From Lentisphaerae bacterium ADurb.Bin082 (GTDB lineage: Bacteria; Verrucomicrobiota; Lentisphaeria; Oligosphaerales; Oligosphaeraceae), in contig MWEG01000092.1 in NCBI GenBank assembly GCA_002070945.1, positions 17,247 through 81,246 on the forward strand: a stretch of DNA of 64,000 nt. Direction: 5' to 3'. How positions within the stretch are numbered: position 1 is the stretch's first letter; each line of letters starts with the position of its first letter. The translations under genes and the position numbers were made by a program. This document shows, piece by piece, positions 8,975 through 17,668 of the stretch. The notes below the pieces were generated by a model. It was not told the DNA's origin. It worked only from the letters and a program-made list of their open reading frames with translations, and ran no database searches.

Positions 8975-10870
8975 TCAGATATCCTGTCCGGTCTGCGCGT
9001 CCTGCAATTTGAAGTCTTCGAGGTGGAAGGACGGCTCTGGCTGGTAGGTGAAGGTGGCTTTGTAGTCGTTTTCGATGGCTGCGAACAGCTTGCGGTCTTC
9101 GTTTTTCAGGCGTTCGACGATTTTCGGGTGGGCGAGCACGTTGATTTTCTGGCCGTGCTTGCGTCGACCGAGCACTTCGTTCAGGCGTCGTTGGATTTCG
9201 ACGCTCATGCTGGTTGTGGTTTTGACCAGGCCGCGGCCCTTGCAGTACGGGCAGTTGTCAAATATGGTGCTTTCCACGCTTTCGTTTTCGCGTTGGCGGG
9301 TCATTTCGAGCAGCCCCAGGGGCGAGATCGGGTAGATTTTGGTGCGGGCCCGGTCTTCTTCGAGCAGGTCTTTGAAGGTGTTGAAGACGGTCTGCTGGTC
9401 TTTTTTCGAGCGCATGTCAATCAAGTCGAGGACGACCAGTCCGCCGATGTTGCGCAGGCGCAGCTGTCGGGCGATTTCGCGGACGGCTTCGAGGTTGGTC
9501 GCCAGGATAGTCTCAGGCTGGTCTTTGCCGCTGTGGCTTTTGCCGGTGTTGACGTCAATGGCGATCATGGCTTCAGTTTCGTCAATGCAGATGTAGCCTC
9601 CGCTGGGCAGCGGCACTTTGCGGTTGAAGATGCCGTCAATTTGGTTGATGAGGTTGTGCTTGGCAAAGATGGGGGTTGGATTCTGGTAGAACTTGACCTT
9701 TGTCTTGTCCTGGAGGTTGTAGCGGGTGATCAGTTCGCAGGCGCGGGTGTACATTTCCTGGGAGTCGGTGATCACTTCGTCGACGTCTTCGGTCAGGCAG
9801 TCGCGGAGAGCGCGTTCGCCCAGGTCGGGTTCCTGGTAGACGCAGACCGGCGCGCGGCGTTGCCCAGCGATTTCTCCTTTGCGCCAGTAGTCCAGGAGCA
9901 GGTCAAGGTCGCGTTGGAAGTGCTCAAGTTTGCGGCCGGCGCCGACGGTGCGGCAGATAAGGCCCATGTTCGGCGGCAGTTCCAGGCTGCGGATCATTTT
10001 GCGGAGGCGGTCGCGCTCCTCACGCTGTTCCACGCGCTTGGAGATGCCGATATGGTTGGAGTTGGGCAGGAGAACTAAATAGCGCCCCGGGATGCTGAGG
10101 TTGGTGGTGACGCGGGAACCCTTGGTGCCGATCGGGCCTTTGGTCACCTGAACCAGGATTTCCTGGTCGGCCTTGAAGAGATTGGGGATGTCCTCGACCG
10201 AGGGCGTGTTTTTCGCTTGCCGCCCGCGTCCGCCTCCGCGTTGTCCCCTCGGCACGTGCCGACCAGGATGGCGTTCCTCGCTCGCTGTCGTCGTCGCCTT
10301 GCTGGGAGTAGGTGGTGGTGGCGATGGTGGAGGTGGCGGATCGGGCGGTGCGGCCTTGCCAGCGCCTCTCAGCAGGGCGCAGACGCGCTCAAAGAGGCTT
10401 TTTTTGCCTTTGGGGGGGACGGGCTTAGGCGGCGGCTGGCTGGTGTCTTCGTCGCTGGGTTTTGGGGTTTCGGGCGCGCGGTTTTTGTTGTAGTGCTGAT
10501 TGCCGCCGGACCTGCGGCTCTGGTTTTGCCTGGAGACGGAGCGGCCTGGGGTGCGGGCGTGAAGTTCTTCTGGGCGGGGCTTGGCAGCCGCGCCTTGACC
10601 GCCATTGTCCCCATTGTCGTCGCCGCCTTCGAGCATGTCCTGGGTGGCTGGGAGCATATCCCAGTAATGGAGAAAGGCGTTCTTGCCGCAGCCGATGTCA
10701 ACAAATGCGGCTTGCAGGGATGGCTCGAGGTTTTTGATTCTTGCTTTGTAGATGGAGCCGACTAGGCGGTCGCGTGATTTTCGCTCCATGTAGAAATCTT
10801 GCAGTACGCCGTCATGGACTACGGCTACTCGGGTCTGTAGGTCTTCATCATTGATTAGTATTTGCTTCAT
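8975..10870 (-). CDS. rng: Ribonuclease E/G family protein with a long Pro/basic insertion in the S1 domain
   Basis: Single-strand-specific endoribonuclease involved in rRNA maturation and mRNA decay, 631 residues. The S1 RNA-binding fold starts at residues 35-75 (GSIYKARI...AAFVDIG) and resumes near 230. Between them lies about 150 residues of low complexity, rich in Pro, Gly, Arg and Asn, which is absent from typical RNase G. The DNase I-like catalytic region has IAIDVNTGK (Asp about 439) and VVLDLIDM (Asp about 480), and the zinc link is CPYCKGRG (about 538). There is no C-terminal degradosome scaffold, so the enzyme is RNase G-like in layout. A GTG at 10900 would add ten residues overlapping fmt; the ATG at 10870 is preferred. 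Confidence 0.93.
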   Translation of the reverse strand: MKQILINDEDLQTRVAVVHDGVLQDFYMERKSRDRLVGSIYKARIKNLEPSLQAAFVDIGCGKNAFLHYWDMLPATQDMLEGGDDNGDNGGQGAAAKPRPEELHARTPGRSVSRQNQSRRSGGNQHYNKNRAPETPKPSDEDTSQPPPKPVPPKGKKSLFERVCALLRGAGKAAPPDPPPPPSPPPPTPSKATTTASEERHPGRHVPRGQRGGGRGRQAKNTPSVEDIPNLFKADQEILVQVTKGPIGTKGSRVTTNLSIPGRYLVLLPNSNHIGISKRVEQREERDRLRKMIRSLELPPNMGLICRTVGAGRKLEHFQRDLDLLLDYWRKGEIAGQRRAPVCVYQEPDLGERALRDCLTEDVDEVITDSQEMYTRACELITRYNLQDKTKVKFYQNPTPIFAKHNLINQIDGIFNRKVPLPSGGYICIDETEAMIAIDVNTGKSHSGKDQPETILATNLEAVREIARQLRLRNIGGLVVLDLIDMRSKKDQQTVFNTFKDLLEEDRARTKIYPISPLGLLEMTRQRENESVESTIFDNCPYCKGRGLVKTTTSMSVEIQRRLNEVLGRRKHGQKINVLAHPKIVERLKNEDRKLFAAIENDYKATFTYQPEPSFHLEDFKLQDAQTGQDI

Positions 10871-10874
10871 TAAC

Positions 10875-11867
10875 TCATTTTTCTCCAACCGGATAATCAC
10901 TTAAAATCGTGCCCGGGGGAAGGGGATTCCCCCGGAGAAATTCTGCTGCTGACATTTCTGCTCGTCCTTCGGGGATGACTCTGCGGATGTGGAGCAATCC
11001 TTCTCCGCAGGCCACCAGTAGTCCGTCCCGTCCTTGGGCGATAACTTCGCCGGGGTGCGCATGTAGCGCGAGGGTCATGTCGAACGCTGATACGTCTGTC
11101 AGCTGCAAGCGTTTGCATGGGCCTTTGCCGATGGGCGCCAGGGTGCTGAGGCGTGGCCAGGGCGTGAAAGCGCGCACCATGCGTTCCAGCAGCTTGGCAC
11201 TGTTGTTCCAGACGATGGCGCCGGCTTCCTTCTTGATTTTGCGGGCGATGCTGACTCCTTCGGTCGGCTGCGGCTTTGGCTTCAGGTCCTCGCGGGCGAT
11301 ATCCCAGATGACGTTGCCGATGTGCTTGGCGGCCAGGGCGCCGAGGCGTTGTTCGAGTTGCTCAGCGTTGTCATTTGACTGGATTTCCAGGGAGAACTGT
11401 TCATAGATGCCGCCGGTATCGAGGCCAGCTTCCATGTCCATGAAGGTCACCCCGGTGGTGGTGTCGCCCCACAAGATAGCCATGTTGATCGGCGCCGCCC
11501 CCCGGAAGCGCGGCAGCATCGAGGCATGGACATTCAGGCAGCCAAAGGGCGGCAGCGCGAGCAGCTCGGGCTTGAGCAACTGGCCAAAGGAGACCACCAC
11601 GACCATCTCGACCTGGAGATGGCGCATCTTCTCCAGGAAGTCTGGGGTGTTGACAGAAGGCACGCGGTCGACTAGGAGGCCGAGGGCGTCGCCATGCGCG
11701 GCCAGTGGGGTCGGGACGTAGCGTTGGCGGCGGCCGGCTGGCCTGTCTGGCTGAGAGCCGACACCGGTGAGGATGAGGCGCGGATCGCTGCGCAGACGTC
11801 CCAGGATGGGAATGCCAAGGCGGCCGGAGGCTAAGTAATAGATGCGGATCGGTTTGTTGTCTGGCAT
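10875..11867 (-). CDS. fmt: Methionyl-tRNA formyltransferase
   Basis: Transfers a formyl group from 10-formyl-THF to Met-tRNA(fMet) for translation initiation; 330 residues. The N-terminal Rossmann-like domain contains the family signature NVHASMLPRFRGAAPI (catalytic Asn and His) and DTGGIY, and the C-terminal OB fold carries the tRNA-binding part. It begins with GAGGCAGGC before the ATG at 11867 and ends four bases before the RNase E/G start, implying one transcript. Confidence 0.96.
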   Translation of the reverse strand: MPDNKPIRIYYLASGRLGIPILGRLRSDPRLILTGVGSQPDRPAGRRQRYVPTPLAAHGDALGLLVDRVPSVNTPDFLEKMRHLQVEMVVVVSFGQLLKPELLALPPFGCLNVHASMLPRFRGAAPINMAILWGDTTTGVTFMDMEAGLDTGGIYEQFSLEIQSNDNAEQLEQRLGALAAKHIGNVIWDIAREDLKPKPQPTEGVSIARKIKKEAGAIVWNNSAKLLERMVRAFTPWPRLSTLAPIGKGPCKRLQLTDVSAFDMTLALHAHPGEVIAQGRDGLLVACGEGLLHIRRVIPEGRAEMSAAEFLRGNPLPPGTILSDYPVGEK

Positions 11868-11976
11868 GCCTGCCTCGTGTTGTCAGGGCTGCCCCGTCGC
11901 CACCCATCGGGAAATTGGATGGATTGGGGGGATGTTAGGATAAATTCAGTAATATATAATTAGGAGGCGTTTTTGT

Positions 11977-12375
11977 CTACAGGTCGCGTTGCAGGCATTG
12001 GCAGATTGCGGTTGTCCACGCGAGAATATTGGCGACGATGGCGATGGTGACGGCGGCGCTGGCCAGGTCTTTGGCTTGTTTGGCCAGAGGATGGCGTTCT
12101 GGGCTGGCCAAGTCGACGACGGCCTCAATGGCTGTATTGAGGATTTCGACGACGAGCAGCCCTAGCCAGGCCAGGGTGAGGAGCAGGGACATGGTCGCCG
12201 GAAAGGGCAGCGTCCAGGCCAGGGGGACGGCGATCACGCCGATGACCAGCTCCTGTCGAAACGCGGCTTCGCGGATGGCGTAGCGGAATCCGTCCGCTGA
12301 ATAACGGCAGGCTTGGAAGAAATGCTTTAGGCCGTGTGATTTTTCCATGCCATTGCCTTTCACCGGGCTGGTCAT
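11977..12375 (-). CDS. dgkA: Diacylglycerol kinase (DgkA family)
   Basis: Small integral membrane kinase, 132 residues, which phosphorylates diacylglycerol or undecaprenol. Three hydrophobic helices are visible. The family core ends in VVEILNTAIEAVVDL (Glu and Asn of the active site) and ASAAVTIA. The N-terminal amphipathic stretch FRYAIREAAFRQEL is also typical. An alternative ATG at 12348 (MEKSHGLK) has an AAAGGC element and may be the true start. It lies between hisC and fmt, all on the same strand. Confidence 0.93.
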   Translation of the reverse strand: MTSPVKGNGMEKSHGLKHFFQACRYSADGFRYAIREAAFRQELVIGVIAVPLAWTLPFPATMSLLLTLAWLGLLVVEILNTAIEAVVDLASPERHPLAKQAKDLASAAVTIAIVANILAWTTAICQCLQRDL

Positions 12376-12432
12376 GCATCCTAGCTCGCCGTTGCCCGCG
12401 TTGTCAGGCTGAGCCTGCTTTGCGGCGCCGGT

Positions 12433-13479
12433 TCAGCGGCCACATTCCGCGAAGGCTTTGGCAAAGGCCTCCATGTCAGCCTGGTGGCCGATGGTGATGC
12501 GGATGTATTCAGAGATGCGGGGCAGATTGAAGTAGCGGACGAGGAATCCGCGGACGCGGAGGTCGGCGAACACGTCAGCGGCTGGGCGGAGCGGTTTGGC
12601 GAAGAGGAAGTTGGCGGCTGAGGGGAGGATCTCGGCACCAAGGCGGGTAAGTTCGGCGGCGAGCCAGGCGCGGGTGGCGACGATGCGGCTGGCGTTGGTG
12701 CGCATGGCATCGGTATCGCGCAAGGCGGCGGCGCCGATGACTTGGGTCAGCATGTCGACGTTATACGAGTCCCTGACCTTGTTCATTTCCTGGATCAGTG
12801 CCGGGTTGGCGACGGCCAGGCCGAGGCGCAGCCCAGCCAGGGAGTAGCTTTTGGAGAGGGTGCGGGAGACGACGACGTTGGGGAATTCGCGGGCCAGGTC
12901 GAGGCAGTCGTCATCACTGAAGTCGACGTATGCTTCATCGATCCAGACGACGCCGGGGAATTGGCGGCAGAGTTCGCGGACGCCGGCTTTGGGGGTGTTG
13001 GTTCCGGTTGGGGCATTGGGGCGGGCGAGGATGAAGAGGGGGGCGTCGCCGGCCAGTTCAGCGGCGTTGGCAGGCAGGTTGAAGTCGCTGTCGAGTTCAA
13101 CTGGCTGGCAGGCCGCGCCCTGGAGGTCTGCCAGGACAGGATACAGGGAATAGCTGGGGGTGGTGAAAGCCAGTTTGCCGCCCTGGTCGACGAACGTGCG
13201 CAAGGCGATGGTGAGGAGGTCGTCGGACCCGTTGCCGCAGATTACGTGTTCGGGCGTGAAGCCGTACAAGTCGGCGGCGGCTTCCCGGACTATGCGGGCG
13301 CTTGGCTCGGGGTACAGGCGGAGGCGGGCGAAGTCGAATTCCCGGGCTGCGGCAATGACTTTTGGCGAGGGCGGATACGGGTTTTCGTTGGTGTTGAGTT
13401 TGATCAGCGGCTTGCCCTGGGGCTGTTCCCCAGGCACGTAGCCGGCGATCCTGGCAATGGCGGAACGGGCGTAACTCAT
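12433..13479 (-). CDS. hisC: Histidinol-phosphate aminotransferase
   Basis: Class I/II PLP-dependent aminotransferase, 348 residues, converting imidazole-acetol phosphate to histidinol phosphate. Features: NTNENPYPPSP near the N-terminus, WIDEAYVDF (Asp contacting the PLP ring nitrogen), and SRTLSKSYSLAGLRLG with the Schiff-base Lys. Other his genes are not nearby, so it is a stand-alone biosynthetic gene and might also serve aromatic amino acids. It heads the minus-strand run. No strong ribosome site is seen before the ATG. Confidence 0.93.
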   Translation of the reverse strand: MSYARSAIARIAGYVPGEQPQGKPLIKLNTNENPYPPSPKVIAAAREFDFARLRLYPEPSARIVREAAADLYGFTPEHVICGNGSDDLLTIALRTFVDQGGKLAFTTPSYSLYPVLADLQGAACQPVELDSDFNLPANAAELAGDAPLFILARPNAPTGTNTPKAGVRELCRQFPGVVWIDEAYVDFSDDDCLDLAREFPNVVVSRTLSKSYSLAGLRLGLAVANPALIQEMNKVRDSYNVDMLTQVIGAAALRDTDAMRTNASRIVATRAWLAAELTRLGAEILPSAANFLFAKPLRPAADVFADLRVRGFLVRYFNLPRISEYIRITIGHQADMEAFAKAFAECGR

Positions 13480-13691
13480 GGCGATAGAGGAAAGTAAAGT
13501 GAATTAAGGGGGAAGGGGACGTGCGGCGGCGTCAAGTCAAGCCGCAGGAAAAATGCTGAAACAGTACTATAAACCAGCAAACAGGCTTTGCCTCTTCACG
13601 TGAGTCGATTATATTCAATCATGCGACGGGCCCGAGGTGCGGGCCGGCAGGCGGAAAAGTAACATTTTTAACAGAATGGAGCTGAATCGAC

Positions 13692-14474
13692 ATGCGCAAA
13701 GGCATCTACTACTCATTGCTGCCCGGTGAAACACCGGAAGAAAAATTTGCAGCGGCGGCCCGCTTTGGCTTTGCTGGCGTGGAGATACCGACTTTAGGCA
13801 GCGCTTCGGAGCGCAGCCGCTATTTAGAGGCGGCGAGCGCGAACGGGATCAAGATTCCGAGCGTGATGAACCAGGCGCACTGGGCGTCGCCGATGTCAGA
13901 CCCGGACCCGGCGGTGCGCGCCAAGTCAGTCGAGGGGATGATGACGTCCCTGGAGACGGCGTCTGCCGTGGGTGCTGACACGGTGCTGCTGGTGCCTGCC
14001 GTGGTGAAGCCGCAGGTCTGCACGTACCAGGAAGCCTGGGACCGCTCCTGCCCGGAAATCGCCAAGCTCATCCCGGAGTACGCTGCCCGCAAGGTCGGCA
14101 TCGGCATTGAGAACGTCTGGAATAAATTCCTCCTGAGCCCGCTGGAATTCAACCGCTACGTTGATGACTTCAACAGCCCGTGGGTGGGCGCTTATTTTGA
14201 CGTCGGGAACATCATGGCCTACGGCTATCCTGAGCAGTGGATCGTGTCGTTAGGCCATCGGCTCCGCAAAGTCCATGTCAAGGGCTTCAAGGTCGAAGAC
14301 AGGACGTGGTGTTCGTTGCTGGCTTCCTCCATAGACTGGGCGGCGGTGATGAGCGCCTTCCGCCAAGTCGGCTATGATGACATTATCACCGGCGAACTGA
14401 AAGGCGACGGCGATACCCACGATGCCAGAATGATCAACATCAGCACCGATATGGATAAAATCCTGGCAATGTGA
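13692..14474 (+). CDS. Sugar phosphate isomerase/epimerase (AP-endonuclease-2 TIM barrel)
   Basis: Soluble 260-residue TIM barrel of the xylose-isomerase-like superfamily. It opens with MRKGIYYSLLPGETPEEKF and has the metal-ligand-like segments GIGIENVWN (Glu), GAYFDVGN (Asp), RKVHVKGFK (His) and ITGELKG (Glu) at the usual strand ends. This is the hexulose-phosphate-isomerase-like branch. GGAG lies ten bases upstream of the ATG. A second, dissimilar member (14642-15529) faces it on the other strand, with repeat family B between. The substrate is not determinable from sequence alone. Confidence 0.88.
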   Translation: MRKGIYYSLLPGETPEEKFAAAARFGFAGVEIPTLGSASERSRYLEAASANGIKIPSVMNQAHWASPMSDPDPAVRAKSVEGMMTSLETASAVGADTVLLVPAVVKPQVCTYQEAWDRSCPEIAKLIPEYAARKVGIGIENVWNKFLLSPLEFNRYVDDFNSPWVGAYFDVGNIMAYGYPEQWIVSLGHRLRKVHVKGFKVEDRTWCSLLASSIDWAAVMSAFRQVGYDDIITGELKGDGDTHDARMINISTDMDKILAM

Positions 14475-14504
14475 GAAGGGCAGTGGGCGGGGCTGCCGTA
14501 CGTA

Positions 14505-14645
14505 GTTCAAGCTTCAGCTTGCAGTAGGTAGTTCCTCGCACCTTGCCTCGGGCTAAAGCCCGAGCACTGAACAGAGGCAAAACAACAGCACCCAAGCAGC
14601 TACGGCTCGCCCCTCGCCCCTCGCCCCTCGCCCCTCGCTCCTCAC
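14505..14645. repeat. Dispersed repeat family B, copy 1, ending in CTCGCCC heptamers
   Basis: The stretch begins with TAGTTCAAGCTTCAGCTTGC (also at 53701-53720), then CTAAAGCCCGAG, CTGAACAGAGG and AAAACAACAG, then CCCAAGCAGCTACGGCTCGC. It ends in about five tandem CTCGCCC units at 14606-14643. The block from CTAAAGCCCGAG onward recurs at about 40732-40792 with few differences. It fills the gap between the two convergent isomerase-like genes. Confidence 0.8.
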
Positions 14646-15529
14646 ACTCCTGCCAGGAACGCTGGTGAAAACACTTCGCAGGCGGTTCGGATGGGGATGC
14701 ATTGCGGGATGATGTTGACTTCGCAATGCATCTCCAGCAGCCGCGGGCATCGGCTGATGGCACCCATGACACGGGGCCAGTCAATCGTGCCCTTTCCAGG
14801 GAGCAGGTGGCTGTCGGTCAGGCCGGCGTTGTCATGCAGATGACATGTGACCAGGTGGGGCGCCATTTGTTCCAGCTGGCCGTCGTGGAATTCTTTTGGA
14901 TAGAGTTGCCAATGACTGATGGGCGCGATGTCGGTAAAGGCCTTGCCCGGAGCTGATTCGAGGATATGGGCGTGGCCCGTGTCGTAGCAGAAGCCGAGCC
15001 AAGGCGACGCGAACGGCTCGATCATCGCAAGCAGGCGGTCAGAAGTCGTGGGCGGCGTGAAGTTGTTTTCGATGGCGATGACCACCTGGCTTTTCTCTGC
15101 CTGCGGGAGCAGTTGCTCCAGGGTTTCGACAGCCAGGCTGTGCAGCTGCTCGTCATGGCGCCGGGTGGGTTCAAAGCCGGCGTGAGGGTGGACGGTGTAG
15201 GTCTTCAGGCCCAGATTGCCAGCAATGGCCAGCAATGCCTGGTGTTCCGCAATCATGTAGGGGCGCCGTTGCACATCAGTGATAGTGATGTCATGCCCCG
15301 GCCCCCAGGGAGCGTGCATGCCGCCCGGCTGCAAACCGAACTCAGCCAGCCGTTTGACCAGCTTGTCAGCAAATGCCGGTTCAGCTAACATTTGCTGGCA
15401 CCAGGCCACGCCAACGCCGATGTGGGTGGCGCCATTGGCTGCGAACTCCGCCAGAAAATTGTTCTGCACGGACTCAGGCACTGTGGTTAAGCCGCAGTAA
15501 TAGCTCAGAGGGACGTTGCGCAATGACAT
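14642..15529 (-). CDS. Sugar phosphate isomerase/epimerase (AP-endonuclease-2 TIM barrel)
   Basis: A 295-residue TIM-barrel protein. Metal-site-like segments: VIAIENNF (Glu), GFCYDTGHAHI (Asp and His), LVTCHLHDN (His) and LEMHCEVN (Glu near the C-terminus). AAAGGCG precedes the ATG at 15529. Its stop overlaps the CTCGCCC array of repeat B, so the repeat reaches the 3' end of the gene. It probably acts on a keto-sugar or inositol derivative; no neighbouring pathway gene narrows this. Confidence 0.85.
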   Translation of the reverse strand: MSLRNVPLSYYCGLTTVPESVQNNFLAEFAANGATHIGVGVAWCQQMLAEPAFADKLVKRLAEFGLQPGGMHAPWGPGHDITITDVQRRPYMIAEHQALLAIAGNLGLKTYTVHPHAGFEPTRRHDEQLHSLAVETLEQLLPQAEKSQVVIAIENNFTPPTTSDRLLAMIEPFASPWLGFCYDTGHAHILESAPGKAFTDIAPISHWQLYPKEFHDGQLEQMAPHLVTCHLHDNAGLTDSHLLPGKGTIDWPRVMGAISRCPRLLEMHCEVNIIPQCIPIRTACEVFSPAFLAGV

Positions 15530-15684
15530 GAAACGCCTTTCTTTTTTTGCGTTGCTACGTTATAGTAGATAGGTTGAACAAGCGTGTCGATAGAAAGGTT
15601 TAACATAACCCGTAGGAAGGCATTTGGCAAAACGGCGTCCGGTGCGAAAGGCGCTGACTGACAGCCCAGGATTCCAGTTCCAGC

Positions 15685-16806
15685 ATGAATATCTACCTTA
15701 TCAGCGGCAATGACGAATCTCAAATCCGCGCCGATGCGGAGAAGACGGCGCTGGCTTTGGCCGGGCCTGATCCGGACCCGTTCGTGCTGGAAGTGTTCCA
15801 GGAGGACGACTCTGGGCCAACGGCAGCGCTGCTGCACGGGCTGCTCCGGTCGCTCCTTTCCCCGCCTTTTCTGGGCGGGCGCAAAACCGTCTGGCTGAAA
15901 CATTTCAGCGGCTTCGACAGTGAGGGCGACAAGAGTTCCAAAGCGGGGGTGCCAGCAGCGCTGCGGGAGTTGACGGACTTGATTCGCCGCGGTTTGCCAG
16001 AGGATATTGCCCTGTTGATGAATGGGCCTGGCATTGATCGGCGTCGAGCGCTGTTCAAAGCCTGCGAGGAACGCGGCGAGGTGCGCTTTTACAATCGCCC
16101 CGACCCCAAGAGCCGCACCTGGCGCCAGGACATGGCTGCCTGCATCAGGGCGGCTGCGGCTGACAAGGGCGTGCGCCTGGCGCATGATGTCTGCGACTAT
16201 TTCGTCGACGCCCTGGGCACGGACACGTCGAGGATTCATTGCGAGTTGGAAAAGTTGATTTGCTATTGCGGCGGCCCGGAGGCGCCGATCACCTTGGCAG
16301 ATGCGCAGCAAGTGTGCGTTGGCAAGGGCGAAGAAATGGCGTGGGCGCTGGGGGAAATGCTCGGCAAGCGCAACTTGAGCGAAGCCCTGCGAGTAGTGGA
16401 TGTGCTGCTGGAACAGTCCAAGGAGGGAGAACGCAACGCACGCTCCATGCTCATCAACGCAGCGAATTTTTTCCGGGTGGCGCTGCAATTGCGCGTCGTC
16501 ATGGAGGAATATCGCCTGAACAGCCCAGCGGCGCTGAAGAGATTCGTTGAGACTATCGACGCGAAGACTAAGCAATCCCTGCTGGCGGACGGCATGGAAT
16601 TCGTGGAGTTCCATTCCTATCGGGCGATGATGCTGGCTGAGCAGGCCGGTCGCTATTCGCCTAGTGAGATGATCCAGGCGATCCGGCGTCTGCGCGATGG
16701 ATTGCGCAGGTGCATGTCGTCGTCAATATCGCCGCGTCTGGCGCTGGAAGACGCATTATTCAGCATCATCGGCGGTCGCAGCCGGCCGATTAGGTATCTG
16801 GGATGA
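15685..16806 (+). CDS. holA: DNA polymerase III subunit delta
   Basis: Clamp-loader delta subunit, 373 residues; it opens the sliding clamp. The start MNIYLISGNDESQIR, the KTVWLKHFSGF segment and the C-terminal helical region (RRLRDGLRRCMS) match the HolA layout, and as expected for delta there is no Walker A motif. It is divergent from the isomerase-like gene (155-bp gap) and is followed after 66 bp by the GAF protein. Long minus-strand reading frames under it are shadows of its codon bias. Confidence 0.88.
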   Translation: MNIYLISGNDESQIRADAEKTALALAGPDPDPFVLEVFQEDDSGPTAALLHGLLRSLLSPPFLGGRKTVWLKHFSGFDSEGDKSSKAGVPAALRELTDLIRRGLPEDIALLMNGPGIDRRRALFKACEERGEVRFYNRPDPKSRTWRQDMAACIRAAAADKGVRLAHDVCDYFVDALGTDTSRIHCELEKLICYCGGPEAPITLADAQQVCVGKGEEMAWALGEMLGKRNLSEALRVVDVLLEQSKEGERNARSMLINAANFFRVALQLRVVMEEYRLNSPAALKRFVETIDAKTKQSLLADGMEFVEFHSYRAMMLAEQAGRYSPSEMIQAIRRLRDGLRRCMSSSISPRLALEDALFSIIGGRSRPIRYLG

Positions 16807-16872
16807 CGGCCGACCAGGCGGAAATCTTGTCTCACCGACAGGGAATCACCTTTATTTGCAGACAGGAAGACT

Positions 16873-17601
16873 ATGAGCGGACATGACTTTGAAAAGAATC
16901 TTGGAGTGCTTAGGATGTTGTCCGAGGCCTTGACCGTGCCGCGTTCTTTGGACGAGGGCCTTGACCATATCACGCGGATGACTTGCGAGTTGATGGACAC
17001 GGAACAGGCGGTATTTTTATTCCGTGACGAGGAGAGCCGCGAATTCATCGTGCGTTCAGCGGTCGGAATCCAGGGGCCGAACATCCGCGTTGGTCACAAA
17101 TTAGTGGTTCCGGAGCGCCTTAGGAGCATTTTATGGCGGTTGTTGAATTTGCATCGGATCAACTGGGTGGAGGCAGGCATCGAGGAGGTTCGTTTTCCGA
17201 TCATCGTAATGCCGATCAGCGTCAAGGGTTCGCGGATTGGCCTGTTGGCGGCCGGCGGCGCGCGCGGCGGCGGCGAGCGTCCCTTTGATCCGGTGCGGCG
17301 GCAGCTTTTTTCTTTGATTGCGCCGTTCGCATCCTTGGTCATTGAGAATTCCAAGGTGTATGACATTCTTCGTCAGCATTTTGCAATCAATTCTCAGATG
17401 ATGCGCGAGGCTGCCCGGGAGGATGCTGGCGAGCGTGACCTGGCCGAGCAGATGACCGTCAATTCCCTCAATAATCCGACCAAGGTCGTACGCCTTCTGG
17501 CGGAGTCCTTTTACAACGAGCTGGTGCGGGCCGGATTTTCGCCGGCGCACGTCACCACGGCGGCAGCGAAGATCATTGACTGCCTGACGAGTGAGTCTTG
17601 A
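16873..17601 (+). CDS. GAF-domain protein
   Basis: This 242-residue cytoplasmic protein has one recognisable GAF fold at roughly residues 10-165: LDEGLDHITRMTCELMDTEQ, the central IVMPISVKGSRIGLLAAGG, and the closing helix LFSLIAPFASLVIENS. The C-terminal 70 residues form a small helical region with no known output domain. GAF domains bind small ligands or mediate dimerisation; the ligand is unknown. AGGAAG precedes the ATG. It ends just before argH. Confidence 0.75.
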   Translation: MSGHDFEKNLGVLRMLSEALTVPRSLDEGLDHITRMTCELMDTEQAVFLFRDEESREFIVRSAVGIQGPNIRVGHKLVVPERLRSILWRLLNLHRINWVEAGIEEVRFPIIVMPISVKGSRIGLLAAGGARGGGERPFDPVRRQLFSLIAPFASLVIENSKVYDILRQHFAINSQMMREAAREDAGERDLAEQMTVNSLNNPTKVVRLLAESFYNELVRAGFSPAHVTTAAAKIIDCLTSES

Positions 17602-17668
17602 GGCCAGGCCGGCAAAAGCGCCGGCACAGCCAGCATCTTTTTTTGCTTTCCGGCGGAAGGGCGATATC

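Noticed and set aside
9023..10078. 351-codon plus-strand frame
   Set aside because: Antisense to the RNase E/G catalytic region; no domain.
15505..16614. 369-codon minus-strand frame
   Set aside because: Antisense to holA, which has recognisable delta-subunit features; the frame also overlaps the isomerase start.
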